Shown here one piece after another: positions 10,043-19,711 of a stretch of 64,000 bases of DNA (positions are counted from its first letter, which is position 1; the number at the start of each line of letters is the position of its first letter). The stretch spans positions 558,001 through 622,000 of the forward strand of contig NZ_FXDJ01000007.1 in assembly GCF_900178525.1 (NCBI RefSeq). Direction: 5' to 3'. The position numbers were made by a program, and so were the translations under genes. Under the pieces are notes generated by a model. It was not told the DNA's origin. It saw only the letters and a program-made list of their open reading frames with translations, and did not search any database. The stretch is from Massilibacteroides vaginae. GTDB taxonomy: Bacteria > Bacteroidota > Bacteroidia > Bacteroidales > Tannerellaceae.

Positions 10043-10888
10043 TTACACATGCTTCTCAGCATGATAAGAAGAACGTACCAATGGAGCACTCTCAACTTTA
10101 GCGAATCCTTTTCGCAATGCAACTTCTTTATATTCCACAAACTGATCAGGATGAATATAGGCAGAAACGGGAACATGCTTCCGCGATGGTTGAAGATATT
10201 GTCCGATCGTTAATACCGAACCTCCTACCGCAAGTACATCATCCATTAATTGATATATCTCTTCGGTCTGCTCTCCGAGTCCTACCATCATTCCGGTTTT
10301 AGCTACTACGCCACGTTCAGCAATACGATTCAGCACCGAAAGGCTCACATCGTATTTCGCCGCACTACGTATTCTGGGTGTAAGCCTCCGAACAGTTTCC
10401 ATATTATGTGAAATAATATCCGGAGCGGCATCCACAACCATATCAACAAGTTCCGTCCGTCCTTTAAAGTCCGGAATCAACACCTCCACAGTAAGTCCGG
10501 GATTTCGTTTCTTAACTGTTTCTATCGTTTTAACCCAATGAGCGGCCCCCAAATCCGGCAAATCGTCACGATCTACAGACGTTATCACGGCATGCTTCAA
10601 GTTCATCAATCGTATACTCAATGCTACATTTTCCGGCTCCAAAGGATTCAATGGAAGCGGTTTACCGGTCAACGTATTGCAAAACTTACAGGAACGCGTG
10701 CAGATTTCTCCTCCAATCATAAACGTGGCTGTTCCACGCTCCCAACACTCGCCCATATTCGGACATTTTCCACTCGTACAAATCGTATGTAAAGAATGAG
10801 ACTCTACAATTTCTTTTGTTCGTGTAAATTTTTCGTTTCCTCCGAGCCGGATTTTAAGCCAATCCGGCTTTCTCACATGTTCTGCCAT
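10043..10888 (-). CDS. lipA: Lipoyl synthase
   Basis: 281 residues. Radical-SAM enzyme inserting two sulfurs into octanoyl groups of lipoyl domains. Both iron-sulfur motifs are present: the auxiliary cluster cysteines in CTSGKCPNMGEC (about residues 37-48) and the radical-SAM CTRSCKFC (about 63-70), plus the C-terminal VRSSYHAE with the conserved serine. Starts with ATG 10888, just after the stop codon of the upstream dpp4 gene (1-nt spacing), so they are probably co-transcribed. Confidence 0.96.
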   Translation of the reverse strand: MAEHVRKPDWLKIRLGGNEKFTRTKEIVESHSLHTICTSGKCPNMGECWERGTATFMIGGEICTRSCKFCNTLTGKPLPLNPLEPENVALSIRLMNLKHAVITSVDRDDLPDLGAAHWVKTIETVKKRNPGLTVEVLIPDFKGRTELVDMVVDAAPDIISHNMETVRRLTPRIRSAAKYDVSLSVLNRIAERGVVAKTGMMVGLGEQTEEIYQLMDDVLAVGGSVLTIGQYLQPSRKHVPVSAYIHPDQFVEYKEVALRKGFAKVESAPLVRSSYHAEKHV

Positions 10889-10889
10889 T

Positions 10890-13064
10890 TTATAAATTAT
10901 CTAACAGGAAATTCGACATCTTTGTATAAAGATGATAGCGTGTGTTTCCACCATAGATACCATGGTTACGGTCTTTGTATAGCTGCATATCAAATTGCTT
11001 ACCGGCCTGAACTAATGCCTCCGCATAATCCATGGTTTGATGGAAATGAACGTTATCATCCGCTGTACCATGTATAAGCAACAATTTACCTTGCAGTTTA
11101 GTTGCCAATTTTATTGGAGAAGTAGCATCATATCCTTGGAAGTTTTCATTCGGAGTGCGCATAAAACGCTCTGTATAAACCGTATCGTAATATTTCCAGT
11201 CTGTAGGAGGAGCTACCGCAATTCCGGCTTTAAATGTTCCGTCGCCTATGCTCATAGACATCAAAGTGGTATAACCGCCAAAACTCCAGCCCCAGATTGC
11301 GATGCGCTTACTGTCTACAAACGGCAATGCACCTAAAGCACGTGCGGATTCTACCTGATCCCGGGCTTCTAATTCGCCTAATTTCAGATAAGTACATTTA
11401 CGGAAAGCTTCTCCACGCGCGCCCGTTCCTCTACCATCAACACTTACAACGATAAAGCCGGCAGAGGCTAAATAGTGTTCCCATCCGAAATCATAAGCAT
11501 CAACAACCTGTTGTGAGTTAGGTCCGCTATATTGCACCATTAAAACAGGGTATTTACGGGAAGCGTCAAAATTTGCCGGCTTCACCATCCACGCATTCAG
11601 GTCATATCCGGAAGCGGTTTCTATGGTCATAAATTCTTTCGGACTATAGGATAGGTCAGCAAGAAGAGACTTCAGGGCAGCATTGTCTTGCAACACCCGC
11701 AATTCTTTCTGCGACTTTGTTTCATTCACGGTTATGCGCGAAGGTGAATTGGCGTGCGAATAATAATTTACATAATAGGTAAAGTTGGCATTGAATACCG
11801 CATTATTGGTTCCTTCGGAAGCTGATAGCTTTGTTTTGTTTCCCTTCGCGTCAATCCGATAAACAGAACGGCGCATCGGACTTTCTTCTGCTGATTGATA
11901 ATAAACCGTTTTCGTTGCTTCGTCAATTCCCAGGAAGTCAGTCACATCCCAATTTCCCTTCGTTACCTGACGTTGCATAACACCTGTTGGCGAGTAAAGA
12001 TAGACATGCGCATAGCCATCCTGTTCGCTTACATAGGTAAACCCATCATTCAAAAAATGGATTGACGACAGCCATTCGGAATCAACGTATGCTTTATTTT
12101 CTTCACGCAGCACCAAACGGAACACACCGCTCTTCGGGTTCGCGTAATACATACTGAACACATTCTGGTGCCGGTTCAGCGTCATAACAGCCAACTGATC
12201 GGAGTTCTTGGTAAACGTAATGCGAGGGATGTATCCGTCTGCGTCCATGGGCACTTTCAGCTCTTTTATATCTTTGGTTTCCACACTGTAAGAGTGAACC
12301 GTTACCTTAGAATTTTTCTCTCCGGCCTTAGGGTATTTAAAGTTATAATATTCCGGATACGCTCCATCGCCATATATTTGCATAGAAAACTCCGGAACTT
12401 CCGTTTCGTCAAAGCGAACATAAGTAAGGTACTCACTATCCGGAGACCAGGCCATCAGGTTTGTAACCGAAAATTCTTCTTCATACACCCAGTCTGTTAT
12501 TCCGTTTAAAATCTTATTAGCCGCTCCATCCTTGGTAACCTGTACCTCGGTATCATAATCAAACTTTTTCACCCAGATATTATTGTCGCGCACATACGCA
12601 CACATACGTCCGTCAGGAGAAAAAGTCGGGATCATCTGCTTCTCCGCAGCCTCAGTCAGCGGTTTCACCATATTCCGACGCACATCATAATCATAGATCA
12701 CCGCTTTGGAAGAACGACGGTAAATCGATTCAGTATCTCCGAGAAGCAATATCCGATGCCCGGTAGAACTGATCAGGTAGTTATCGAATTTATCAAACGT
12801 ACATTCACGTGCTTTAGCCACATTAAACAACGTATCCACCGGACTCCCTGTTTTGTAGGCATACTTAATCACCATCGTACGTTCTTTATTCATTGCGGTA
12901 TAATGCTCACCATCCGGCAAAGAACGCATTTCACCAACATTAGTTACCTGACGGAATTTTCCGTCGGTTATATCTTTCAGATTAACGCGCTGACTTCCAT
13001 TCTGCGCGAAAACACTTCCTGTTATTCCTATAAATAATAAAATATTCAGACCCGTTTGCTTCAT
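10890..13064 (-). CDS. dpp4: Dipeptidyl peptidase IV, S9 family, exported
   Basis: About 724 residues from ATG 13064 (13070 is also possible). The open frame extends to 13151, but the signal peptide MKQTGLNILLFIG...VFAQ sets the start. The N-terminal beta-propeller (about 60-480) includes the DWVYEEEF double-Glu motif that binds the substrate N-terminus. The alpha/beta-hydrolase domain holds the serine in GWSFGG, the aspartate in GTADDNVHF and the histidine in DRNHGIYGG. The enzyme releases X-Pro dipeptides in the periplasm. Family and residues are clear. Confidence 0.95.
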   Translation of the reverse strand: MKQTGLNILLFIGITGSVFAQNGSQRVNLKDITDGKFRQVTNVGEMRSLPDGEHYTAMNKERTMVIKYAYKTGSPVDTLFNVAKARECTFDKFDNYLISSTGHRILLLGDTESIYRRSSKAVIYDYDVRRNMVKPLTEAAEKQMIPTFSPDGRMCAYVRDNNIWVKKFDYDTEVQVTKDGAANKILNGITDWVYEEEFSVTNLMAWSPDSEYLTYVRFDETEVPEFSMQIYGDGAYPEYYNFKYPKAGEKNSKVTVHSYSVETKDIKELKVPMDADGYIPRITFTKNSDQLAVMTLNRHQNVFSMYYANPKSGVFRLVLREENKAYVDSEWLSSIHFLNDGFTYVSEQDGYAHVYLYSPTGVMQRQVTKGNWDVTDFLGIDEATKTVYYQSAEESPMRRSVYRIDAKGNKTKLSASEGTNNAVFNANFTYYVNYYSHANSPSRITVNETKSQKELRVLQDNAALKSLLADLSYSPKEFMTIETASGYDLNAWMVKPANFDASRKYPVLMVQYSGPNSQQVVDAYDFGWEHYLASAGFIVVSVDGRGTGARGEAFRKCTYLKLGELEARDQVESARALGALPFVDSKRIAIWGWSFGGYTTLMSMSIGDGTFKAGIAVAPPTDWKYYDTVYTERFMRTPNENFQGYDATSPIKLATKLQGKLLLIHGTADDNVHFHQTMDYAEALVQAGKQFDMQLYKDRNHGIYGGNTRYHLYTKMSNFLLDNL

Positions 13065-13160
13065 AATCATGTTGATACATTTGATTTCGTAACAAAAATA
13101 CGAAAAAGATTCCGCAAAGGTCACAAAACGGGATTGAATATGGAAGAACAAGATTGGACA

Positions 13161-13235
13161 AGAAGAGATGAGCCCCTTCGGCAGGCTCAGGATGACAGTG
13201 GATGAGGCGGGGGGGGTAATGGGATTTCACACTTG
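13161..13235. repeat. Repeat unit, left direct copy flanking the DUF1016 fragment
   Basis: Contains CTTCGGCAGGCTCAGGATGA followed by a G-rich tail. The last 45 bp (13191-13235) match 14522-14566 at 39 of 45 positions in the same orientation. The motif resembles the TTCGACAGGCTCAGG repeats common in intergenic DNA of many Bacteroidota. Confidence 0.7.
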
Positions 13236-13245
13236 TTATCTCATG

Positions 13246-13388
13246 TCATTTTTGGGGTTTGATCTAAAAAAATCATAATTCTGTTTGAGTTGTTCTATAC
13301 GCGTTTCAAGATTGGATATTTCCACTATTTTTTGATATGGTGAATTGAGTAGTCTATATTGGGAAATTAAGTCTATCAGTAAAATATG
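13246..13388 (-). pseudogene. Possible short coding remnant downstream of the nuclease fragment
   Basis: In frame with the DUF1016 stop codon (GAA TGA at its end), the minus strand continues as an open stretch of about 48 codons (HILLIDLISQYRLLNS..., then EISNLETRIEQLKQ) ending near 13246. It has no start codon and could be the tail of another gene, for example a restriction-modification subunit. The identity is a guess; only the open frame and its plausible composition are seen. Confidence 0.3.
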
Positions 13389-14240
13389 TCATTCGCTTTT
13401 CCCTTCTTGTTTAGAATCTTCAATCTCTCGCTTTAATTCCGTCAAGAGCTGTTTCTCTGTCGGTAAGTAGAGCTGATATTTGCTTGCCATTATCGCTTTG
13501 TCGTTTTCCGGTAGCGAGTATTTTACAACTGCATTGTTCTTATCGGCACAAAGAAGAATGCCTATTGTTGGATTTTCATCAGGCAATTTTTCATTTCTAT
13601 CATAGTAATTCACATACATTTGTAGTTGTCCAATATCAGCATGAGTAATCTTATGTGTCTTAATTTCAATGATTACGAAAGAGCGTAATAAGCGGTTATA
13701 AAAAACCAAATCAATAAAGAACTCATCATCTTCCAGCAAAATTCGTTTTTGCCTTGCAATAAATGAGAATCCATTACCTAATTCCAATAGAAAGAGTTGA
13801 AGATTCGTTATTAATGCACTTTCCAAATCTTTTTCATAATATGTTGCATCCCGCTTTAACCCTAAAAATTCCAATACCATTGGGTCTTTTATAATCTCAG
13901 CCGGTTGCTCCGGCATTCTTTGTTTTCTTGCAACTTCTAAAACCGCCTTCTTGTCATTACTCAATAATAATCTTTCATATAACCCCGAATTTATTTGCCT
14001 TTCCAATTCTCTACCTGTCCATCCATTGTTCGCTGCTTCCAGTTCATAATATTCTCTTTTGTCTTCATTATCAATCTGCATAAGCATCTTGTATTGAGAC
14101 CAGTTGAATTGCGTCCGCACTGCGGTCGCAATTGGATACGTTCTATAAAACTGTCTTGCACGCTCTAATTGTCTCGTTGAAAAACCTGAACCAAATTCAG
14201 GTTCAATTACTTTGGAAAGATTTTTCGCCCCTACGAACAA
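13389..14240 (-). pseudogene. YhcG-family (DUF1016) PDDEXK nuclease, 5'-truncated
   Basis: 283 codons. The N-terminal piece (GSGFSTRQLERARQFYRTYP, QFNWSQYKMLM) belongs to the DUF1016 winged-helix region, and the C-terminal half has the PDDEXK nuclease core (DDEFFIDLVFYNRLL, then VIIEIKTHKI). Intact relatives have about 60-80 more residues at the N-terminus. Here the frame begins at a TTG with a stop just upstream, and the sequence beyond 14240 is repeat DNA rather than coding. Flanked by imperfect direct repeats at 13191-13235 and 14522-14566. YhcG proteins occur beside restriction-modification loci; none remains here. Most likely a decayed remnant. Confidence 0.8.
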
Positions 14241-14248
14241 TGACCGAC

Positions 14249-14300
14249 CTCCCTGTCATCTCGACTATCCTCCCTGTCATCTCGACCGAAGTGGAGAGAT
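14249..14300. repeat. Short repeats at the broken 5' end of the DUF1016 gene
   Basis: CTCCCTGTCATCTCGAC occurs twice (14249-14265 and 14270-14286, 21 bp apart), followed by CGAAGTGGAGAGATCTC. This type of motif is frequent as intergenic repeats in Bacteroidota. Its junction with the nuclease frame marks the truncation point. Confidence 0.6.
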
Positions 14301-14340
14301 CTCTGTATAAGGCTTCGTTTAATAATAGTCAGACGCGGTG

Positions 14341-14500
14341 AGATGTTTCGACAAGCTCAACATGACAATGTGTTGGGATGAGACCCTTCGACAAGCTCAA
14401 CATGACAACGTGTTGGGATGAGACCCTTCGACAGGCTCAACATGACAACGTGTTGGGATGAGACCCTTCGACAGGCTCAGGGTGACAATGTGTTGCGATG
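14341..14500. repeat. Tandem repeat tract, 40-bp unit, about four copies
   Basis: The unit contains CTTCGACAAGCTCAACATGA and TGTTGGGATG. Copies start at 14341, 14381, 14421 and 14461 with an exact 40-bp period and a few substitutions; a degenerate half copy follows. There are no unique spacers. One related single unit lies at 13161-13200. Confidence 0.85.
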
Positions 14501-14521
14501 AGTGGTTTTCGACAGGGTCTG

Positions 14522-14566
14522 GATGGCAATGGATGAGGCGGTGGGGTTAATGGGGTTTCGCACTTG
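14522..14566. repeat. Right direct repeat flanking the DUF1016 fragment
   Basis: 45 bp matching 13191-13235 at 39 of 45 positions, same orientation, about 1.33 kb apart. It is attached to the end of the 40-bp tandem tract. Confidence 0.7.
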
Positions 14567-14591
14567 CGAATTACATTGCGGCTCCGGAATT

Positions 14592-14850
14592 TGAGGTTGG
14601 CGAATATGTTGACTCCTCCTTTTTAACAATTCAAAATCGCCCTTGAAATGGAGGCGTTATTTTGCATTACTATATGTTTGAAAAGATATCCTTTATTTTT
14701 TCGGAAATATCCTTTATTTTCGGAAAAATAACCTTTATGTTTTTCAGCATAAACAACCTGCTGATTATCAGCACTATAAAAAACCGCTCAAAAACAGACA
14801 AACAAGTGCCGTTTTTAACTTAAAAAGTTAAGATTCCGTTTAAATTTTGC
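14592..14850 (+). repeat. Dispersed 21-bp-phased repeat element, copy A
   Basis: Motifs ATATCCTTTAT start at 14686 and 14707, and ATAACCTTTAT at 14728, exactly 21 bp apart. The left flank (GGTTGGCGAATATG at about 14595, then AACAATTC) and right flank (ending GTTTTTAACTTAAAAA) align with copy B at 23211-23488. The right terminal inverted repeat seen in copy B is not found here, so this copy may be eroded at its right end. It lies in an 816-bp gene-free stretch (14241-15056) filled mainly with repeats. Confidence 0.8.
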
Positions 14851-15013
14851 TTGTCGCTTTTTTGAGATTTTTTCGAGGGTATTTACTTGTTTTCAAATGA
14901 GGATAGATCGAAAAGAAATTCAAAACTGAGCAAAATAACAACATAATATTATTTTTCGGAAAATTTAAACCGGCTCTATAGGTTAAATGATAGTAATGAT
15001 AGGAGAATATTCG

Positions 15014-15021
15014 TATTTTTG
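15014..15021 (+). promoter_or_regulatory. Candidate -7 promoter box for phoH-purC-ubiE-aroE
   Basis: TATTTTTG fits TAnnTTTG and lies 35 bp before the phoH start codon. Confidence 0.5.
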
Positions 15022-15056
15022 TGTATTAAATATAAAAGTTATAGAAATGGCATCTC

Positions 15057-16049
15057 ATGATTGAACGGATATATATTCTTGAAAACGTAGATCCTGTCTT
15101 ATTCTACGGTGTTAACAACGTAAACATACAACTGATCAAAACTTTATTTCCGAAGTTGCGTATTGTGGCAAGGGGGAATATAATGAAGGTGATAGGAGAC
15201 GAGGAAGAATCGGAAATCTTCCTGAAAAAAATCCGGGAAATCGAGAAGTACTGCGAAGAGTTTAATACGCTAAACGAGGAGGTTATTCTGGATATTCTAA
15301 AAGGTAAGGCTCCTACTGTCGTAAAACAGGAAAACCTCATCATTCACGGCATGAATGGTAAGCCGATTGTGGCCCGTACGGAAAACCAGCAATTACTTGT
15401 AAAGTCATTTGATGAAAATGATCTGGTTTTTGCTATCGGACCTGCCGGATCGGGAAAAACATTCGTAGCTATTGCTCTTGCGGTCAGGGCACTGAAAAAT
15501 AAGGAAGTCAGGAAAATCATTCTTAGTCGCCCGGCTGTTGAAGCAGGTGAGAAATTGGGTTTCCTGCCGGGGGAGATGAAAGATAAGCTCGATCCTTATC
15601 TGCAACCTTTATACGATGCGCTTCAGGACATGATTCCGGCTGTTAAGCTAAAGGAATATATGGAAACAAATGTAATTCAGATAGCACCTTTAGCGTTTAT
15701 GCGCGGACGTACGCTGAATGATGCTGTGATTATTCTGGATGAGGCGCAAAACACAACAACTCACCAGATTAAAATGTTCCTTACACGTCTGGGTATGGGT
15801 GCGAAAATGATCGTAACGGGAGATATCACACAAATAGACCTCCCTCCGACTACAACTTCCGGACTTATTCAGGCTATGGATATACTGAAAGGGGTAACTG
15901 GAATCGGGCGAACCGAGTTTACAAAGAAAGATATTGTACGTCATAAACTGGTACAGCGTATCGTGAATGCTTACGATAAATTTGATGAAAGGCGTAAAAA
16001 AGAAACAAGAGAAAAAAGAAATAACACAACAGAAACGAATCAAAAATAG
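15057..16049 (+). CDS. phoH: PhoH-family ATPase
   Basis: 330 residues. N-terminal KH/R3H-like region followed by the PhoH P-loop domain: Walker A GPAGSGKT (about residues 129-136), the conserved [18 protein letters not shown], Walker [11 protein letters not shown], and sensor GDITQIDLP. The family is linked to RNA metabolism and stress (YbeZ partners the RNase YbeY in Proteobacteria). Starts at ATG 15057; the ATG at 15047 hits a stop after five codons. Lys/Glu-rich C-terminal tail. Heads a run with purC, ubiE and aroE. Confidence 0.93.
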   Translation: MIERIYILENVDPVLFYGVNNVNIQLIKTLFPKLRIVARGNIMKVIGDEEESEIFLKKIREIEKYCEEFNTLNEEVILDILKGKAPTVVKQENLIIHGMNGKPIVARTENQQLLVKSFDENDLVFAIGPAGSGKTFVAIALAVRALKNKEVRKIILSRPAVEAGEKLGFLPGEMKDKLDPYLQPLYDALQDMIPAVKLKEYMETNVIQIAPLAFMRGRTLNDAVIILDEAQNTTTHQIKMFLTRLGMGAKMIVTGDITQIDLPPTTTSGLIQAMDILKGVTGIGRTEFTKKDIVRHKLVQRIVNAYDKFDERRKKETREKRNNTTETNQK

Positions 16050-16056
16050 GAATGAT

Positions 16057-17007
16057 ATGAAAAAGGCGTTAGTTGAAACGGATTTTAATTTCCCGAAACA
16101 AAAGGGTGTTTATCATGGAAAAGTACGCGACGTTTATAACATCAACGATGAATTATTGGTGATGGTAGCAACCGACCGAATTTCCGCTTTTGATGTAGTG
16201 CTTCCTGAAGGTATTCCTTATAAAGGACAAATGTTGAATCAGATTGCTGCCGGTTTTTTGGATGCTACGGCTGATATCTGCCCAAACTGGAAATTGGCTT
16301 CTCCGGATCCGATGGTAACAGTTGGTGTGCAATGTGAAGGTTTTCCGGTAGAGATGATTGTACGTGGTTACTTGTGCGGAAGCGCATGGCGTGCTTATAA
16401 GAGTGGCGTGCGTGAAATATGCGGAGTAAAAATACCCGACGGTATGCGCGAAAACCAGCGTTTCCCGGAACCGATCATCACGCCTACAACAAAGGCCGCG
16501 ATCGGTATGCATGATGAGGATATTTCTAAAGAAGAAATTCTGCAACAGGGATTGGTGTCGGCGGCAGATTACGAAGTGCTTGAGAAGTATACTACCGCTC
16601 TATTTAAACGGGGTACTGAAATAGCGGCTAAAAGGGGACTGATCTTAGTAGATACAAAGTATGAATTCGGACATCGTGATGGAAAAATTTATTTGATCGA
16701 TGAAATTCACACACCGGACTCGTCTCGTTATTTCTACGCTGAAGGATATGAAGAACGTTTCAACAAAAACGAAGCGCAAAAACAACTTTCTAAAGAATTT
16801 GTTCGTGAATGGCTGATGGAAAACGGTTTTCAGGGTAAAGAAGGGCAACAGGTTCCCGAAATGACTCCGGCAATTGTTGAAGGTATCAGCGAACGGTATA
16901 TCGAACTATTCGAACATATCACCGGAGAGCCTTTTGAACGAGGCAACACAGAGAATCTTCTGAATAGAATTGAACGTAATGTAACGGCTTATCTTGCCTC
17001 CAGATAA
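16057..17007 (+). CDS. purC: Phosphoribosylaminoimidazole-succinocarboxamide synthase (SAICAR synthetase)
   Basis: 316 residues from ATG 16057, which has an AATAGGA-like Shine-Dalgarno and begins the family N-terminus ([13 protein letters not shown]). Upstream in-frame codons overlap phoH and are unlikely to be used. The ATP/CAIR site motifs [27 protein letters not shown] and LVDTKYEFG are present. Catalyses the eighth step of purine synthesis. Placed 7 bp after phoH and directly abutting ubiE. Confidence 0.96.
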   Translation: MKKALVETDFNFPKQKGVYHGKVRDVYNINDELLVMVATDRISAFDVVLPEGIPYKGQMLNQIAAGFLDATADICPNWKLASPDPMVTVGVQCEGFPVEMIVRGYLCGSAWRAYKSGVREICGVKIPDGMRENQRFPEPIITPTTKAAIGMHDEDISKEEILQQGLVSAADYEVLEKYTTALFKRGTEIAAKRGLILVDTKYEFGHRDGKIYLIDEIHTPDSSRYFYAEGYEERFNKNEAQKQLSKEFVREWLMENGFQGKEGQQVPEMTPAIVEGISERYIELFEHITGEPFERGNTENLLNRIERNVTAYLASR

Positions 17008-17745
17008 ATGACGTACGGAGCAGAAAAAATACGTCCTTACAAAGGTGAGGAGCAAAAGACGGTACAAGTAAGGCGGATGTTTGATACTATCGCATTCGCT
17101 TATGACAAGCTGAACCGTTTGTTATCGCTTGGCTTTGACAAGGGATGGCGCAAGAAAGGTATCGCCTACTTAAAGCCTTTTGCTCCTCAGCATATACTCG
17201 ACATCGCAACCGGAACGGGTGATCTGGCTATTGCCATGCGCCACCGGTTGAATGCCGAAAAAGTTATTGGTGCTGATATCTCCGAAGGAATGATGAGTAT
17301 CGGTAGGGAGAAGGCCCGTGAGGCCGGATATGCCGACTCAATATCATTCGAACAGCAAGATTGCCTTGCGCTTACTTATGAAAACAATAGGTTTGACGCT
17401 GCTACGGCCGCCTTTGGTGTACGTAATTTCGAAGATATCGAACAGGGAATCAGCGAAATGTATCGTGTGCTTAAACCCGGCGGACATATCATGATTCTGG
17501 AACTCTCTTCACCGGAATACTTTCCGATGAAGCAACTCTTCTCTGTTTATTCGAAGTACATAATCCCTACTATGGGAAAGTTAATATCGAAAGAAAAGGC
17601 TGCTTACGACTATCTGCCCTCTTCAATTAAAGTTGTTCCTCAAGGACGCGTAATGACAGGCATTCTCGATCGGGCAGGTTTTAAAGAAACACAGTACCGG
17701 ACATTTACATTTGGTGTTTGTACAATGTATACCGGTACGAAATAA
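17008..17745 (+). CDS. ubiE: Demethylmenaquinone methyltransferase
   Basis: 245 residues, class I SAM-dependent methyltransferase. Motif I LDIATGTGDLAI (about residues 66-77), GADISEGM, FGVRNFED and LKPGGHIMILELSSP are the UbiE/MenG hallmarks. In this phylum it makes menaquinone. The ATG follows the purC stop codon with no gap. Confidence 0.95.
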   Translation: MTYGAEKIRPYKGEEQKTVQVRRMFDTIAFAYDKLNRLLSLGFDKGWRKKGIAYLKPFAPQHILDIATGTGDLAIAMRHRLNAEKVIGADISEGMMSIGREKAREAGYADSISFEQQDCLALTYENNRFDAATAAFGVRNFEDIEQGISEMYRVLKPGGHIMILELSSPEYFPMKQLFSVYSKYIIPTMGKLISKEKAAYDYLPSSIKVVPQGRVMTGILDRAGFKETQYRTFTFGVCTMYTGTK

Positions 17746-17759
17746 AAAACCAATTATTT

Positions 17760-18503
17760 ATGCGAAAATACGGATTGTTGGGATATCCGCTTGGGCACTC
17801 CTTCTCCAAAACTTATTTTAACAGAAAGTTTGAAGCGGAGAAAATCAATGCCCAATACGTGAATTTTGAGATCCCCGATATTAAAGAATTAAAAGATGTG
17901 CTAAAGAGTAATCCTGATTTATGTGGCCTGAATGTTACGTTGCCTTATAAATCTCAGGTAATTCCTCTTTTAGATGAAATTGACGAGAACGCGAAGTTAA
18001 TCGGTGCAGTAAATGTGATAAAGTTCACGAAAGGTTTTTTGGGAAAAACTAAACTTAAAGGTTTTAACTCAGACATTGTCGGTTTTAAACAATCGATAGA
18101 ACCCTTATTGGACAGTTCGCACCGAAAAGCGTTGATACTGGGCACAGGCGGCTCTTCTAAAGCTGTTTATCATGGTTTGAAACAATTAGGAATTGACGCC
18201 ACATTCGTTTCGCGTAATCCTAAAGATCTGTGTATTACGTATGACGAAATTACACCAAAAATGCTGGATTACTATACAGTAATAGTTAATTGCACGCCAT
18301 TGGGAATGTATCCGCATGTAGATAATTGTCCGGAAATTCCCTACGAAGCACTTACCTCAAAGCATCTATTGTATGACTTGCTGTACAACCCCGATGAAAC
18401 AAAATTTATGAAAAACGGGAAGGCGCAGGGGGCAACTGTTAAAAACGGATTGGAAATGTTATTGCTTCAGGCATTTGAAGCATGGCAGATATGGAACAGG
18501 TAA
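17760..18503 (+). CDS. aroE: Shikimate dehydrogenase
   Basis: 247 residues from ATG 17760; the longer frame would overlap ubiE. Substrate motif GYPLGHSFSKTYFN, catalytic Lys/Asp in NVTLPYKSQV and GFNSDIVGF, NADP-binding LGTGGSSKAV, and NGLEMLLLQA near the end. Reduces 3-dehydroshikimate in aromatic amino-acid synthesis. Slightly short for the family (about 270), typical of Bacteroidota. Confidence 0.94.
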   Translation: MRKYGLLGYPLGHSFSKTYFNRKFEAEKINAQYVNFEIPDIKELKDVLKSNPDLCGLNVTLPYKSQVIPLLDEIDENAKLIGAVNVIKFTKGFLGKTKLKGFNSDIVGFKQSIEPLLDSSHRKALILGTGGSSKAVYHGLKQLGIDATFVSRNPKDLCITYDEITPKMLDYYTVIVNCTPLGMYPHVDNCPEIPYEALTSKHLLYDLLYNPDETKFMKNGKAQGATVKNGLEMLLLQAFEAWQIWNR

Positions 18504-18522
18504 GAAAAAAGCTACATTGTAC

Positions 18523-19146
18523 TTACCTGTTGAAGGTGAGTACAATATCAGGAGTTACCAGATAATTCAAAATAAATGATTCTCTTCGAGGTGTTCTTGA
18601 TTCCCATACTTCTACTTCACCTTCCGGGCTATAAGCAAAAGGATTAATATGCAAATGCCCACGAAAGTCTACCTCATCCTGCCTAATCAATTTAAAAAGA
18701 GTTTCTTTAGCACACCAACAGATCAGCAGATATCCGGTTTCATTCTCCTGATCAACCATTTCAAGTTCTTCTTCCGACAAAAATTTGTGCTTGATCTTCA
18801 GTATTCTGTTTGCCCAGTATTCAATATCTATACCAACCGGTGCGCCTTCTTTACAATAAACCGCCACATAACCTTTCGTATGGGAAACACTGATAGACAT
18901 ATCAGGTCGGTCCGGCAGATACGGCGCACCATCCGAATAATAGGCAATCATCAACTCTTCGCCTAATAATTCTTTTAGCAAAACACGCGTCGCAAGCCAT
19001 TCTTTTTTGCGTGTTTCCACCTTGTGCTTATTCAAAAAAAGCTGATAAGCCTTATGCGGATCCAGAAGGTTCAATAATTCAGCTTCCGTTTCTTCAATTT
19101 TCCATATTCCCAAAAGCAGGGAAGAATGTCTTTTAAGTAATGCCAT
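18523..19146 (-). CDS. 4'-phosphopantetheinyl transferase superfamily protein
   Basis: 207 residues from ATG 19146, which overlaps the gldD stop codon as TGATG; the longer frame starts at TTG. The Sfp/AcpT-type motifs SVSHTKGYVAV, VGIDIE and WCAKETLFKL are visible (Mg-binding Asp/Glu and the W..KE motif). It transfers phosphopantetheine from CoA to a carrier-protein serine. The carrier is unknown; no synthase lies nearby. Last gene of the mutY-ssb-gldE-gldD run. Confidence 0.9.
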   Translation of the reverse strand: MALLKRHSSLLLGIWKIEETEAELLNLLDPHKAYQLFLNKHKVETRKKEWLATRVLLKELLGEELMIAYYSDGAPYLPDRPDMSISVSHTKGYVAVYCKEGAPVGIDIEYWANRILKIKHKFLSEEELEMVDQENETGYLLICWCAKETLFKLIRQDEVDFRGHLHINPFAYSPEGEVEVWESRTPRRESFILNYLVTPDIVLTFNR

Positions 19147-19697
19147 CAATCTTTCCAACTAAAGGTTTGAACTAATTCTATCATATCCTTTCGTAAATAG
19201 TCCGTCACAGGAGCTATTGAGTCTGATTCGGGAACCTTATGGTAATATAATGCTCCACGAAAAAAACGCGAAAGGCTATCCGTCAAAAAAAATTGTAGCG
19301 GTGAGGCCACATTGCCGCTTATTTCAAAAAACTTTCCGTAAACCTTTGATTCCGGATTCTCGTAAGCAGAAACTTTGGATGGTTGGCCCATTCGTTCTAC
19401 AAGCTTATGCGCTTCGCCGGTTAATTCGGGTAGTTTATCGTTTGTTACAAGAAAAAAGCTGCCATATAAAGTAGCGTTAAGCTCCGGGTAAGTAAATGTA
19501 ATCCACCCTACAGGTTGTTCGTCTGGGAGTTCTATCGTTACTTTATCTGAAATTGAGAAAGAATAAGGTATATCCGTTACAGGCAATTGAACATAAAGAG
19601 CTGCTGCCGGTTCGAGTCGGACATACCCTCGTGGTTTAGGTGTATATTCCGAACAGGAAAGCATAAAGAGTAAGCAGATATAAAACACCCGGTACAT
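19146..19697 (-). CDS. gldD: GldD-type gliding-motility lipoprotein
   Basis: 183 residues. Lipoprotein signal peptide with lipobox LSC at about residue 15, then the GldD region starting YTPKPRGYVRL. GldD is required for gliding in Flavobacterium, but homologues are widespread in non-gliding Bacteroidota, where the role is unclear. It follows gldE with a 14-bp gap, the usual order in the phylum. Confidence 0.9.
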   Translation of the reverse strand: MYRVFYICLLFMLSCSEYTPKPRGYVRLEPAAALYVQLPVTDIPYSFSISDKVTIELPDEQPVGWITFTYPELNATLYGSFFLVTNDKLPELTGEAHKLVERMGQPSKVSAYENPESKVYGKFFEISGNVASPLQFFLTDSLSRFFRGALYYHKVPESDSIAPVTDYLRKDMIELVQTFSWKD

Positions 19698-19711
19698 TGT
19701 ATATATAAATC

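Noticed and set aside
13064-13230. Upstream extension of DPP4 and the overlapping 82-codon frame
   Set aside because: The signal peptide fixes the start at 13064-13070; the upstream part overlaps repeat DNA.
14341-14500. CRISPR-like array
   Set aside because: The 40-bp units are contiguous and similar along their whole length; no unique spacers and no cas genes nearby.
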